Shown: positions 50,486 to 60,020, counted from the stretch's first letter. The stretch is DNA of 64,000 bases from JABDIY01 sp963803875 (GCA_963803875.1 CAWDOA010000008.1:372001-436000), one strand, 5' to 3'. Notes: a model not told the origin generated them from the letters alone. Made by a program: numbers and translations.

Positions 50486-51952
50486 CTATTCGGTGTACAT
50501 CGAGATGTCGTGGGGATGACTCTCCCGGAGTCCGGCTCCGGTGATCTTGGTGAGCCTGGTGTTGTCCTGAAGATCAGCCAAGCTGGCTGCCCCGGCATAC
50601 CCCATCCCGCTTCTGACCCCTCCCACGAGTTGGGAGACCAACTCGGTGAGAGCACCGGCGTAACGAACCCGACCTTCCACTCCCTCAGGCACGTGTTTCT
50701 GAGGTGTCGAACCGGTCCCGCTGCCATACCGATCGGCTGCTCTTCCCCGCATCGCTCCCGCCGAGCCCATCCCTCGGTAGGTCTTCCACATTGCGCCGTC
50801 AACCAACTCGAGGTCACCGGGTGCCTCGTCGCAACCAGCCAGAGCATTGCCGAGCATCACCACATCAGCACCGGCCACGAAGGCCTTCACGATGTCCCCG
50901 CTGTTGACCACGCCGCCATCGGCGATGATCGGCACTCCCAGTTCTCGCCCGGCCTCTACGCATTCGAAGATCGCAGTCACCTGGGGCATACCTGCTCCAG
51001 CGACAATCCTGGTTGTGCAGATCGAACCGGCACCGACACCGACCTTCACCGCATCGGCCCCGGCGGTGACCATGGCCTCCACTCCTTCACGGGTGACGAC
51101 GTTGCCGCCGATCACCGGTACATCGGGCCACCCCTTTTTGATGGTTTGAATGGCCTCGATGACACCGCGGGTGTGGCCGTGGGCAGTGTCGATGACGAGC
51201 ATGTCGACGCCGGCCTCGGCGAGAGCCTCGGTGCGTTCGGCGGTGTCGGTGACCCCTACCGCCGCCGCCACCCGCAGGCGGCCCCTGTCGTCGAGCGACG
51301 CCATGGGCTTTTCGATCCGCTTCGTGATGTCCTTGACAGTGATCAGCCCTGTGAGCCGGCCGGCTCCGTCGACCAGCGGAAGCTTCTCGATCCGGTGCCT
51401 GTGGAGGATGGCAACTGCATCATCGAGACTGGTGCCCGCCGGTGCGGTGACGAGGCCATCACTGGTCATGAACTCGGTGACCGGCCGCTCGTATTCGTCG
51501 GGTCCGCAGAAGCGGATATCGCGGTTGGTGAGGATCCCCACCAGCACACCGTCGTCGGTGCAGATCGGTACCCCGCTGATCTTGTGGTGGTTCATCAGCG
51601 ATTCGGCGTCGGCCAGGGTGCTGTGGGGCGGCAGCGAGATCGGCGCGTCGATCATGCCGCTCTGAGCCCGCTTCACCCGGTCGACGTGGAGCACCTGTTG
51701 CTCGACGGAGAAGTTCCGATGCAGAACGCCGATGCCGCCCTCCCGGGCGAGAGCGATGGCGAGCGGGGCCTCTGTAACCGTGTCCATGGCGGCCGATATG
51801 AGCGGTGTCTCCAGCCTGAAACCACAGATCGAGGTGGAGATGTCGACCTCGTGGGGAAGGACCTCGCTCCACCCGGGAACGACGAGCACATCGTCAAAGG
51901 TGAGGGCCTCGAAGGAGTCGAAGAGCCGGGCATTCGTTTCACGGGCTGTCAT
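50486..51952 (-). CDS. guaB: inosine-5'-monophosphate dehydrogenase
   Basis: A 488-residue NAD-dependent enzyme making XMP, the first step from IMP to guanine nucleotides. LTFDDVLVVPGWSEVLP opens the barrel, two CBS domains are inserted at residues about 90-200 (MNHHKISGVPICTDDGVLVGILTNRD), VIGGNVVTREG leads to the catalytic loop GAGSICTTRIVAGAG with the active Cys, and the flap/Arg region has YRGMGSAGAM. Its ATG overlaps the purN stop by one base (TGATG), so it is the last gene of the pur operon, an order that couples IMP supply to GMP synthesis. Confidence 0.96.
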   Translation of the reverse strand: MTARETNARLFDSFEALTFDDVLVVPGWSEVLPHEVDISTSICGFRLETPLISAAMDTVTEAPLAIALAREGGIGVLHRNFSVEQQVLHVDRVKRAQSGMIDAPISLPPHSTLADAESLMNHHKISGVPICTDDGVLVGILTNRDIRFCGPDEYERPVTEFMTSDGLVTAPAGTSLDDAVAILHRHRIEKLPLVDGAGRLTGLITVKDITKRIEKPMASLDDRGRLRVAAAVGVTDTAERTEALAEAGVDMLVIDTAHGHTRGVIEAIQTIKKGWPDVPVIGGNVVTREGVEAMVTAGADAVKVGVGAGSICTTRIVAGAGMPQVTAIFECVEAGRELGVPIIADGGVVNSGDIVKAFVAGADVVMLGNALAGCDEAPGDLELVDGAMWKTYRGMGSAGAMRGRAADRYGSGTGSTPQKHVPEGVEGRVRYAGALTELVSQLVGGVRSGMGYAGAASLADLQDNTRLTKITGAGLRESHPHDISMYTE

Positions 51953-52575
51953 CAGGAAACCTCGAGCGTGGTTGTATCAGAACAGGAGAGAGAGCAAAGA
52001 GCATCGGCGACTGCCAGAGGAAGAAGTCGATGCTCTACAGCATGCACTCGATCGGTGAGCGAGTCGAGCGAGTCGCCGGCGACAATCGGCACGGTCTCGG
52101 TCCGGATCGCCGGACCGGTGTCGACGCCTGCATCCGGGACCCAGTGAACCATGACCCCGGTTTCGCTGATCTCGCCGGCGGTGAAGGCAGAGAGTGCTTC
52201 GGAGATTGCCGAAGCGCCCGGAAACATACCCGGTTTGGCCGGATGCAGATTCACGATCTTGAACCGAGCGCAGAACTCACCGGTGAGAATTCGCATCCAA
52301 CCAGCCAGCACGATCAGGTGCGGTTCGTACGGTGAGATCACCCGCTCCAATCGGATGTCGTAGCGGTCACGGGGTTCTCCGGGCTGTCGCTCGAGAATCT
52401 CGGTCCGAACCCCAGCGACAGCAGCTCTCTGAAGAACCTTCGCATCGGAATGATCACTGACAACGGCCACGACCTCATAGGGGGGGTCTGAAGTCTCCGC
52501 AGAATCCAGCAGCACCTGAGCGTTGGACCCATTGCCCGAAGCCAGAATGACAACCCGCTGGATCGTGCGCTTCAA
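51952..52575 (-). CDS. purN: phosphoribosylglycinamide formyltransferase
   Basis: A 207-residue enzyme adding the first formyl group, GAR to FGAR, from 10-formyl-THF. VVILASGNGSNAQVLLDSAE opens, RVISPYEPHLIVLAGWMRILTGEFCARF and FKIVNLHPAKPGMFPGASAISEAL hold the catalytic Asn/His, and GVMVHWVPDAGVDTGPAI has the catalytic Asp. The TTG start overlaps the purD/M stop (TTGA). The order PurD-PurM-PurN is that of the animal GART protein. Confidence 0.94.
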   Translation of the reverse strand: MKRTIQRVVILASGNGSNAQVLLDSAETSDPPYEVVAVVSDHSDAKVLQRAAVAGVRTEILERQPGEPRDRYDIRLERVISPYEPHLIVLAGWMRILTGEFCARFKIVNLHPAKPGMFPGASAISEALSAFTAGEISETGVMVHWVPDAGVDTGPAIRTETVPIVAGDSLDSLTDRVHAVEHRLLPLAVADALCSLSCSDTTTLEVS

Positions 52576-55097
52576 GACAGAACAACCCCGGGCGTAGCGG
52601 TGACCTCGCCGACGATGAAGGTCTCCTCGGGAATCGCAGCCTGCACCTCTGCTACGTCGCCAGGCGCACAGACAACCACCATCCCGATCCCGCAGTTCAA
52701 GATCTGATGTGCGTCTTCCCGGTTGAGCCCGGCCTGCTTGATGATGTACTGGAACAACGCCGGTTGGGTCCAAGCGGAAGTGTCGATGAAGGCACCCAGT
52801 TCGTCGGGCAGAACTCGGGGCAGATTGTCGATCAAACCGCCGCCGGTGATGTGAGCGAGGGCCGCAACCTTGCCGGTGGCGAGTGCGTCCCGCAACGGCT
52901 CCAGATAACTCCGATGGGTGGCCAGGAGAGCTTGGAACAGCGACTCGCCTGCTCCGCCTGGCAACCTTGCGTTCAGGTCTTTGCCCTGCACGACCTTGCG
53001 GGCGAGGCTGTAACCGTTGGTGTGAAGACCAGAGGACCGCATGCCGATGAGGACGTGACCGGCTGAGATCCCGGGGGTGGGAAGCAGGTCGGGTCTGTCG
53101 ACCGCTCCGACCATCGTTCCGGAGATATCGACCGAACCATCGGTGAGAACACCGGGCATCTCGGCTGTCTCTCCGCCCAGCAACACACAACCGGCGTCGC
53201 GGCATGCTGCTGCCATTCCATCGACGATCTGGCCCACAATCTCCGGGTCCAGCTTCGCCGCGGCAACGGTGTCGAGGAAGAAGAGTGGAACCGCCCCTTG
53301 GACCAGCACGTCGTTGATGCCGTGATTCACGATGTCGGCACCGAGACCGTTCCACGCCTCCGACGCATCAAGTCCGTTGGCCAGCATGATTTCGGCCAGC
53401 ATCGTCTTGGTGCCCACGCCATCGGTGCTCGCTACGAGGAGCGGCTCGTTCATACCGAGGAGTTGTGACGCTGAAAAAACCCCTCCGAAGCTGCCGAGGC
53501 CGGCGATGACCCTTTCGTCGTGCGTGCTCTTGACCGCAGCTGAAATGCGCTCGGTGGTGGCGGCTCCGGCGGCGAGTGAAACCCCGGCCGATGCGTACGC
53601 GTCGTTTTCAATTGTGGACACAGACGTTTCCTCGGTTGTAGTTGGGAACTGGGATTTGGTGCCACGGTCGACGTAACGCCAGCCGATGTCGCTGCGAGCG
53701 AAAAGCCCATTGCCGACCAACTGATCAACAACGGCGTAGCTGCGTTCGAGGGCCTGGTCGAGATCGGCCCCAACGCCAACTGCGTTCAGCACACGACCGC
53801 CGGAGCTCACCAGACGTCCCTGATCGTCGCGAGTTCCAGCGTGGATGATTCGTGCACCCTCGGGGGCCACTGCATCGGGGATCGCCACCCCCGTGCGGGG
53901 CGAGCTCGGGTAGCCGTCGGCACATACCACCACCGTCGCTGCGGTTCGATCGTCCCGCGCCTTGAGTGGTTCCCATGGTTGAGAGGTGGCGGCGGCGTAC
54001 ATCACCGAAAGCAGGTCACCCTCGACCAGCGGCAGAACAACTTGAGCCTCAGGATCACCGAACCGGCAGTTGTATTCGATCAGTCGAGGACCTGACCTGG
54101 TGAGCATGATCCCGGCGTAGACCACACCCACATACGGCGTACCCTCTTTCGCCATGCCGGCCTGTACGGGAACGAGGAAGGTGTTCACCAGTGTCTCGAC
54201 CAGCAACGGATCGATGTCGGGTACCGGTGCGAATGCCCCCATACCTCCGGTATTGGGGCCGGTATCACCCTCGCCTACCCGTTTGTGATCTTGGGCGGTG
54301 AGGCCACCCAGAGGGTCGATCTGATCAGCCGAGCAGATGCCGAACAGGCTCAGCTCTTCTCCGGTGATCTTCTCCTCCAACACGATGGTTCGACCGCTCT
54401 CGCCCATGATCCCTTCGGTGAGGAATTCGAGGATTGCGGACTCGGCCTCCAAACGATCATCGGGTACGACCACACCCTTACCCCCAGCCAGACCGTCAGC
54501 CTTGACGACCACCTCGAAGTCTTGCTGAGCAAGCCACTGGAACGCAGCGTCGGTATCGGTAAAGGTCTTGTTGACCGGACCGGGAATGCCGTGACGTTGC
54601 GCGAAGGAGCGAGCGAAACTCTTTGATCCCTCCAGCTGGGCAGCAGCGGCGGATGGACCGAAACAGTTGATTCCGTGTTGCGTGAGGTGGTCGGCCAGAC
54701 CATCGACAAGTGGCTGCTCTGGTCCGACCACCACCAGGTCAATGACCTTCTGCGAACAAAAGGCGATGACCTCGTTGAAATCATCCACATCGAGTGCGAC
54801 GTTGTATTGCCTGGTGCCTGGATTCCCCGGCGCAACATACAGGTCACGAAGCCGGGGAGACTCGGCAATGGCGTTGGCCAGCGCGTGCTCTCGACCCCCC
54901 GAGCCGATCAACAAGACGTCGAGCAGACCCATATGCCGGTCGGTTTCATCCTCTGGCCCGCCAGCTTCTTCCAGTTCGGTTTCGATGACCGTTCCCTCAG
55001 GTGCCGATCCGGGCACCACCAGAGTCTCGGGAAAAGCGATGTCGGTTTCGATGTCGGAGGTGAGGATCGGGTCGCTCCCGGCGCTTTCGGATGTCAC
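52572..55097 (-). CDS. purD/purM: bifunctional GAR synthetase / AIR synthetase (PurD-PurM fusion)
   Basis: A continuous 841-codon frame. Residues 1-57 are a non-conserved acidic extension. Residues about 58-480 are PurD (phosphoribosylamine-glycine ligase) with VLLIGSGGREHALANAI, ATP-grasp AGGKGVVV, GDTGPNTGGMGAF and YNCRFGDPEAQ. A short linker (FPTTTEETSVSTIEND) leads to PurM (AIR synthetase), from YASAGVSLAAGAATTERI through DGVGTKTMLAE, GLGADIVNHGINDVLVQGA, LLGGETAEMPG and GLHTNGYSLAR to HITGGGLIDNLPRVLP. A GTG at 53621 in the linker, with GAGGAAA five bases upstream, could start a separate 349-residue PurM. The GTG start overlaps the purF stop. Normally these enzymes are separate in bacteria. 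Confidence 0.9.
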   Translation of the reverse strand: MTSESAGSDPILTSDIETDIAFPETLVVPGSAPEGTVIETELEEAGGPEDETDRHMGLLDVLLIGSGGREHALANAIAESPRLRDLYVAPGNPGTRQYNVALDVDDFNEVIAFCSQKVIDLVVVGPEQPLVDGLADHLTQHGINCFGPSAAAAQLEGSKSFARSFAQRHGIPGPVNKTFTDTDAAFQWLAQQDFEVVVKADGLAGGKGVVVPDDRLEAESAILEFLTEGIMGESGRTIVLEEKITGEELSLFGICSADQIDPLGGLTAQDHKRVGEGDTGPNTGGMGAFAPVPDIDPLLVETLVNTFLVPVQAGMAKEGTPYVGVVYAGIMLTRSGPRLIEYNCRFGDPEAQVVLPLVEGDLLSVMYAAATSQPWEPLKARDDRTAATVVVCADGYPSSPRTGVAIPDAVAPEGARIIHAGTRDDQGRLVSSGGRVLNAVGVGADLDQALERSYAVVDQLVGNGLFARSDIGWRYVDRGTKSQFPTTTEETSVSTIENDAYASAGVSLAAGAATTERISAAVKSTHDERVIAGLGSFGGVFSASQLLGMNEPLLVASTDGVGTKTMLAEIMLANGLDASEAWNGLGADIVNHGINDVLVQGAVPLFFLDTVAAAKLDPEIVGQIVDGMAAACRDAGCVLLGGETAEMPGVLTDGSVDISGTMVGAVDRPDLLPTPGISAGHVLIGMRSSGLHTNGYSLARKVVQGKDLNARLPGGAGESLFQALLATHRSYLEPLRDALATGKVAALAHITGGGLIDNLPRVLPDELGAFIDTSAWTQPALFQYIIKQAGLNREDAHQILNCGIGMVVVCAPGDVAEVQAAIPEETFIVGEVTATPGVVLS

Positions 55098-56539
55098 CCC
55101 AGAACTCCGTCGAAGCGCTGCTTTGTGCTGGCAAGAGTCAACTGAACCGGAACCGGATACTCACCGGTGAAACAGGCGTTGCAGTAGCCGTGGTTGGCGA
55201 GATCGGTCTCCTCACCGTGGCCGGGACCGATGGCGGTCATCATTCGATCAACGCTGATGAAGCCCAACGAATCGGCACCGATATGGGAGGCGATTTCGGG
55301 GACTCCCAGCTGGTGGCCGATCAGCTGGTCGTAGGAACCCATGTCGACCCCGAAGAAGCACGGGTGGGCGATCGGGGGACACGTGATCCGAACGTGCACT
55401 TCGGTCGCTCCCGCCTTGCGGACCAGCCGAACCAGAGGTCCGCTGGTGGTTCCTCGAACAATGGAGTCATCGACCATGATCACCCGCTTGCCGTAAAGGT
55501 TTTCCTCCAGGGTCATGAACTTGAGCGCAACGCCCTGTTGGCGTAGCTCGTCGGTGGGTTCGATGAACGTGCGTCCTATGTAGCGGTTCTTCACGAACCC
55601 TTCGTTGTAGGTGATCCCGGACATTGCGGCGTAACCGATGGCAGCTGGCATCGAACTGTCGGGCACCGGTATGACCACATCGGCGTCGACTGGGTGTTCT
55701 CGGGCGAGTTCCTCTCCGAGTCGTTGGCGCACGCCGTGCACGCTCTTGCCGCCCCACACCGCATCAGGACGGGAGAAGTAGATGTGTTCGAACGTGCAGC
55801 GGGCCTGGCGCTGTTTGGCGGGGACCGCCTGAACGCTCTTCACGAGCGGCCCCTGCATCACGACCACCTCACCGGGATCGATCTCGCGAATCTTCTCACA
55901 ACCGAGGGTGCGGAGCGCTCCGGTTTCCGACGCCACCACATGTCCACCCGAGGGCAGTCTGCCCACGCTCAGGGGACGGAAACCCCACGGGTCACGGCAG
56001 GCGACCACCTTGGTCCCGGCCAGCAGCGCCAAGGAAAAGGCGCCCTCCCACAACGGCATCGTGTTGGCCAGACGTTCCTCCCACGAAGCGCCGTCGGCGG
56101 CGGCGAGCATGAGGCTGATCACTTCGGTGTCGGAGGAGCTCATGAGCCCAGCACCGCGAGCCAACAGACCGTCGCGCAGGCGGTCGGCGTTGGTGATGTT
56201 GCCGTTGTGAGCAACCCCAAGTGGGCCGTGGAGGGTCTCTACAACGAAGGGTTGCACGTTACGTTCGGTGTTCCCGCCGGTGGTGGAGTAACGGGTGTGG
56301 CCGATCGCCATCGAACCGACAAGGGGATCGAGTACGCCGGGCCCGAAGACCGAACTCACGAGACCCTGACCCTTGTGGACCCGAACCGCCCGGCCATCGC
56401 TCACCGCGATTCCAGCAGCCTCCTGACCACGATGCTGGAGCGCATGGAGCCCGAAGAAGGCGGCCCGAGCGGCATCTCCGTGGCCGAGCGAGACGCCCAG
56501 GACGCCGCACTCCTCTTTGGGGTGGTCGGATTCGAACAT
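55094..56539 (-). CDS. purF: amidophosphoribosyltransferase, iron-sulfur type
   Basis: A 481-residue enzyme for the committed step of purine synthesis (PRPP plus glutamine to phosphoribosylamine). An 11-residue propeptide ends before the nucleophile in EECGVLGVSLG. The [4Fe-4S] ligands of the Bacillus type are present: CTFEHIYFSRPD, ITCPPIAHPC and YCNACFTGEYP. The PRPP loop is VIMVDDSIVRGTTS. The protein needs cleavage and cluster assembly for activity. It lies 45 bp downstream of purC and overlaps purD/M. Confidence 0.96.
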   Translation of the reverse strand: MFESDHPKEECGVLGVSLGHGDAARAAFFGLHALQHRGQEAAGIAVSDGRAVRVHKGQGLVSSVFGPGVLDPLVGSMAIGHTRYSTTGGNTERNVQPFVVETLHGPLGVAHNGNITNADRLRDGLLARGAGLMSSSDTEVISLMLAAADGASWEERLANTMPLWEGAFSLALLAGTKVVACRDPWGFRPLSVGRLPSGGHVVASETGALRTLGCEKIREIDPGEVVVMQGPLVKSVQAVPAKQRQARCTFEHIYFSRPDAVWGGKSVHGVRQRLGEELAREHPVDADVVIPVPDSSMPAAIGYAAMSGITYNEGFVKNRYIGRTFIEPTDELRQQGVALKFMTLEENLYGKRVIMVDDSIVRGTTSGPLVRLVRKAGATEVHVRITCPPIAHPCFFGVDMGSYDQLIGHQLGVPEIASHIGADSLGFISVDRMMTAIGPGHGEETDLANHGYCNACFTGEYPVPVQLTLASTKQRFDGVLG

Positions 56540-56584
56540 TTTGGGTGCCTTTGGGTGGGTATTCAGTGGATGCCGGCTCGTGTC

Positions 56585-57568
56585 TTATGCGGGATTCTCA
56601 GCGGGCTCGGTGGACGACACCGCGTCGGCGAGAACTTCTCGGAGGTTGGTGCGAATACGGTCGACGGCCGGTTGTTCGCCGGGGACGAACGTGAGGCCCG
56701 TGAGGCGCTCGTAGAGCTCCACGTATCGGGCCGACGCTGCTTCCCACACCTCGCTGGGAAGTTCCGGAATCGGGCCGTCGCCCCTGTAGCCGGTAGCCGC
56801 CAGGGCGAGTCGAACAGGTTCCTTGTCGAACGACTCGGGCACCTTGCCCTCACCCAAGCGCTGCTCCAGCGACGCTACGGCCCAGAACCGACTGCTGTCC
56901 GGGGTGTGCATCTCGTCGATGATGAGCAGAGTGCCGTCAGGCGCGAGCCCGAATTCGTACTTGGTATCGGCCAGGATGAATCCGGCATCGGCCGCTATTT
57001 CGGCTCCCCGGCCGAAGAGTTCGAGCGCCACGTTCTGGATCTCGGACCATAGGTCGGCTGCCACCAGTCCTGACGATGCAATCTCATCGATCGTGGAAGG
57101 CTGGTCATGCCCGCCTTTCACGGCCTTGGTGGTTGGGGTGATGAGGGGCTCGGGGAGGGCGCCGTGGTCCTCGATCCCATCGGGAAGCTGGTGGCCGTAG
57201 AGCAGGCGCTCGCCGGCCTTGTAGCGCGGCAGCACCGAAGTGCTGGTGGACCCGGTGAGTCGGCCACGAACCACTACCTCCACCGGCAGCGGCGTCGCAT
57301 CGACCGCGATCAAAGCGTTCGGATCGGGAACACTGATCACGTGGTTGGGGACGATGTCGGAGGTGAGGTCGAACCACCACGCCGCCAACTGGTTGAGCAC
57401 CTGCCCCTTGTTGGGGACCAGCCCGATCACCCGGTCGAAGGCGCTGAGCCGGTCGGTGGTGACCAGAAGCCTGCGCTGACCAGGAAGAACCCATGATTCC
57501 CGGACCTTTCCAGCGCTGTGCCCTGGCAACTCAAAGGAGATGTCATCCAGGGTTCTTGGCGCTCCCAC
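56585..57568 (-). CDS. purC: phosphoribosylaminoimidazole-succinocarboxamide synthase
   Basis: A 327-residue SAICAR synthetase of the longer actinobacterial/eukaryotic form. GKVRESWVLPGQRRLLVTTDRLSAFD is the ATP-binding start, VPNKGQVLNQLAAWWFDLT and EVVVRGRLTGS follow, and the signature LADTKYEFGLAPDGTLLIIDEMHTPDSSRFW is complete. It joins aspartate to CAIR. It lies 57 bp downstream of purK. Confidence 0.96.
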   Translation of the reverse strand: MGAPRTLDDISFELPGHSAGKVRESWVLPGQRRLLVTTDRLSAFDRVIGLVPNKGQVLNQLAAWWFDLTSDIVPNHVISVPDPNALIAVDATPLPVEVVVRGRLTGSTSTSVLPRYKAGERLLYGHQLPDGIEDHGALPEPLITPTTKAVKGGHDQPSTIDEIASSGLVAADLWSEIQNVALELFGRGAEIAADAGFILADTKYEFGLAPDGTLLIIDEMHTPDSSRFWAVASLEQRLGEGKVPESFDKEPVRLALAATGYRGDGPIPELPSEVWEAASARYVELYERLTGLTFVPGEQPAVDRIRTNLREVLADAVSSTEPAENPA

Positions 57569-57625
57569 GGATGCAGTTTATCGCCTCAGCGGCCGCCCCT
57601 CCACGACCGTCCCGCCCATCGGGGT

Positions 57626-58705
57626 TCAGCTGCTGGCCGGGCCGACGATCCGATTGAGGTGACCCATCTTCCGGCCCGGCTTCACGATGGCTTTGCCGTA
57701 GAGGTGCAGTGCCAGGTCGGGATCGAGGGACAGTTCGGGTACGCGGTCAATGTCATCTCCGATGAGGTTCTCCATCACCACATCGGAGTGCCGTCGACCG
57801 TCACCGAGGGGCCAACCAACGATGGCTCGAATGTGCTGTTCGAATTGATCGACCACGCACCCGTTCTGGGTCCAATGACCCGAGTTGTGCACCCGAGGAG
57901 CGATCTCGTTCACCACCAAACCGTCGGAGGCAACGAACAGCTCAACCCCCAGGACGCCCACATAGTCGAGCGCGTTGAGGATCTGTTCGGCGATGGCCAC
58001 GGCGTCGGCCCGCAGTTCGTCACCGATCGGGGCGGGCACGGTGCTGGTGCGGAGAATGCCGCCCCGGTGAACGTTCTCGCCCGGGTCGAAGCAGACGACC
58101 GTGCCCGAGATATCGCGGGCTGCGACCACGGAGATCTCGGAACTGAACGGAACGAATCCCTCCAGCACGGCCGAGGCGCCAGCCATCTCGGTCAGCGCCG
58201 CCGGGGCCTGATTCGGGTGGGTCAGCGTGACCTGACCCTTGCCGTCGTAGCCGAATCGTCGGGTCTTCAGGATCGACACAACCCCGAGCGAGTCAATGGC
58301 ATCGGTGAGGCTGGCGGCGTCGTCGACGGCTCTGTACGGCGCAACGCTGAGGCCGATTTCGCTCAGGAAGTCCTTCTCGGTGAACCGATCTTGACTGATA
58401 CGGAGTGCATCACGGTTGGGGCGGATCGGAGCGAACGATTGGAGCACGTCGAGAGCTGCGCTGGGAATGTTCTCGAACTCGTAGGTGATGACGTCGACGG
58501 AGTCCCCGAACGCGACGAGCGCCTCCCGGTCGTCGTAGTCGGCGGTGGTCACCCGTTCGGCCACCTGGCCTGCCGGCGGGTTGGCGCCGGGTTCGAAGAT
58601 GTGGCAGCGAAACCCGAGCCTGGCTGCCGCCATCGACAGCATGCGGCCCAGCTGTCCTCCGCCCAGGATCCCGATAGCCGCACCTTGCGGCAGTGGTTCA
58701 GTCAT
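57626..58705 (-). CDS. purK: N5-carboxyaminoimidazole ribonucleotide synthase
   Basis: A 359-residue ATP-grasp enzyme converting AIR and bicarbonate to N5-CAIR. IGILGGGQLGRMLSMAAARLGFRC is the start signature, followed by TYEFENIPSAALDVL, KTRRFGYDGKGQV, ILEGFVPFSSEISVVAAR-like strands and VNEIAPRVHNSGHWT with metal ligands. I use the ATG at 58705, which lies inside the end of purE (8-bp overlap), rather than the longer open frame. Confidence 0.95.
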   Translation of the reverse strand: MTEPLPQGAAIGILGGGQLGRMLSMAAARLGFRCHIFEPGANPPAGQVAERVTTADYDDREALVAFGDSVDVITYEFENIPSAALDVLQSFAPIRPNRDALRISQDRFTEKDFLSEIGLSVAPYRAVDDAASLTDAIDSLGVVSILKTRRFGYDGKGQVTLTHPNQAPAALTEMAGASAVLEGFVPFSSEISVVAARDISGTVVCFDPGENVHRGGILRTSTVPAPIGDELRADAVAIAEQILNALDYVGVLGVELFVASDGLVVNEIAPRVHNSGHWTQNGCVVDQFEQHIRAIVGWPLGDGRRHSDVVMENLIGDDIDRVPELSLDPDLALHLYGKAIVKPGRKMGHLNRIVGPASS

Positions 58706-59186
58706 CTTCGGGGGCCTCGGGGATCGAAGCCGAAAGGGCGGCGCGCCATGAGTCGAGCCGAGCTGCGAGATCGGGGTCACCGATGGCGAGAATGGCCCCA
58801 GCCATGAGGCCGGCGTTGGCGGCACCGGTCGCCCCGATCGCCATAGTGGCCACCGGGAATCCTCGTGGCATCTGAACGATTGAGTAGAGGCTGTCGACCC
58901 CGGAAAGGGCTTTTGTCTGGACGGGAACACCGATCACGGGCACGCGGGTCTTCGAGGCCATCATTCCGGGCAGGTGGGCGGCTCCCCCGGCTCCGGCGAT
59001 GATCACCTTCAATCCCCGTTCAACGGCTGTGGTTCCGAATTCCCACAGGCGGTCCGGGGTGCGGTGGGCCGAAACGATCCGGGTGTAGTAGGGGACGTGG
59101 AGGGCGTCGAGGATGTCGGCAGCGTTGCGCATGGTGGGCCAGTCGGACTGGCTGCCCATGATGATTGCGACCTCTGCGTCTGACAT
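58698..59186 (-). CDS. purE: N5-carboxyaminoimidazole ribonucleotide mutase
   Basis: A 162-residue enzyme moving the carboxyl group to form CAIR. VAIIMGSQSDWPTMRNAADILDAL, RIVSAHRTPDRLWEFG with the catalytic His, and AGAGGAAHLPGMMASKTRVPVIGVPVQTKALSGVDSLYSIVQMP are all class I PurE signatures. It precedes and overlaps purK. Confidence 0.96.
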   Translation of the reverse strand: MSDAEVAIIMGSQSDWPTMRNAADILDALHVPYYTRIVSAHRTPDRLWEFGTTAVERGLKVIIAGAGGAAHLPGMMASKTRVPVIGVPVQTKALSGVDSLYSIVQMPRGFPVATMAIGATGAANAGLMAGAILAIGDPDLAARLDSWRAALSASIPEAPEDD

Positions 59187-59294
59187 CGGTTGTGACCTAC
59201 CTCTCGGCGAAGCGCCACAGTATCACCGGTGGGGTGATCTCGTGATGGAGGCGCCCTTCGCTCCCACGAATCCATCGAGAGTTGGGCGAAGGTG
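59187..59294 (-). promoter_or_regulatory. 108-bp gap between purQ and purE with an inverted repeat
   Basis: CCTTCGC (59255-59261) and GCGAAGG (59286-59292) form a 7-bp inverted repeat with a 24-base loop just past the purQ stop. A TACTGT box on the minus strand lies about 30 bases before the purE ATG and could be an internal promoter. No ORF. Confidence 0.35.
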
Positions 59295-60020
59295 TTACGC
59301 GGCGCGGACTCCGGCCTCGAACAGCGGAAGGCAGTTGCCGCTTGGCGCCCGGCCGCGAAGGGGGTCCTGCCAATCGTGGATGTGATTCTCTGGGTGAGGC
59401 ATGAGACCCAGCACCATCCCGGTGGGATCGGTCACCCCGGCAACATCGCCGGCCGACCCGTTGGGGTTGTTCGGATACCCGCCCGCTTCGTATCGGAGCA
59501 CCACCCCGTCACGATCGGTGAGTTCGTCCAGACCGCCGGAAACAAACCTGCCCTCGCCGTGGGCCACGGGGCATCGCAGCGGCTCGGTTAGTTCTGCGGT
59601 CCAGATGCTGGCCGGGCTCGGGTGCAAGGTGACCCAACGGCACTCGAACCGCTCCGAGACGTTCTCGGCAAGAGTCGACCGAGCGGCTCCGCCGGGAAGC
59701 AGCCCGGTTCGGACAAGTGCCTGGAAACCGTTGCACACACCGAAGATCGGTTTGCCGGCTTCCACCGCTTCATGCAGTTGGTCGCCGAACCAGCCCATGA
59801 GATCGAGCCCGAGAAGCCGTCCGGCTCCGAGCGCATCGCCGTAGCTGAAGCCACCGGGGACGGCAAGGATCTGGTAGTCGCTCATGCGATGTCCACCCTG
59901 CCGGAGGTCGGCCATCGGCACCGTTTCGGGTTCGCCGCCCGCCATTCGAAAGGCATCGGCCAGGTCGGCGTCGCGGTTGGTGCCGAGGGCGTGAGGGATG
60001 AGTACGCGGGGGCGGATCAT
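59295..60020 (-). CDS. purQ: phosphoribosylformylglycinamidine synthase, glutaminase subunit
   Basis: A 241-residue class I glutamine amidotransferase that feeds ammonia to PurL. The nucleophile elbow is GVCNGFQALV, VPGGFSYGDALGAGRLLGLDLM carries the PurQ signature, and LMPHPENH has the catalytic His/Glu. ATG overlaps the purL stop (ATGA). Confidence 0.95.
   Translation of the reverse strand: MIRPRVLIPHALGTNRDADLADAFRMAGGEPETVPMADLRQGGHRMSDYQILAVPGGFSYGDALGAGRLLGLDLMGWFGDQLHEAVEAGKPIFGVCNGFQALVRTGLLPGGAARSTLAENVSERFECRWVTLHPSPASIWTAELTEPLRCPVAHGEGRFVSGGLDELTDRDGVVLRYEAGGYPNNPNGSAGDVAGVTDPTGMVLGLMPHPENHIHDWQDPLRGRAPSGNCLPLFEAGVRAA

Noticed and set aside
51952..53355. Long upstream extension of purN
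   Set aside because: It overlaps PurM out of frame and has shadow composition. The TTG overlapping the purD/M stop fits the start of PurN homology.
57518..58807. A 429-codon plus-strand frame opposite purK
   Set aside because: Antisense shadow with His/Arg/Asp-rich composition; purK has all catalytic motifs on the minus strand.
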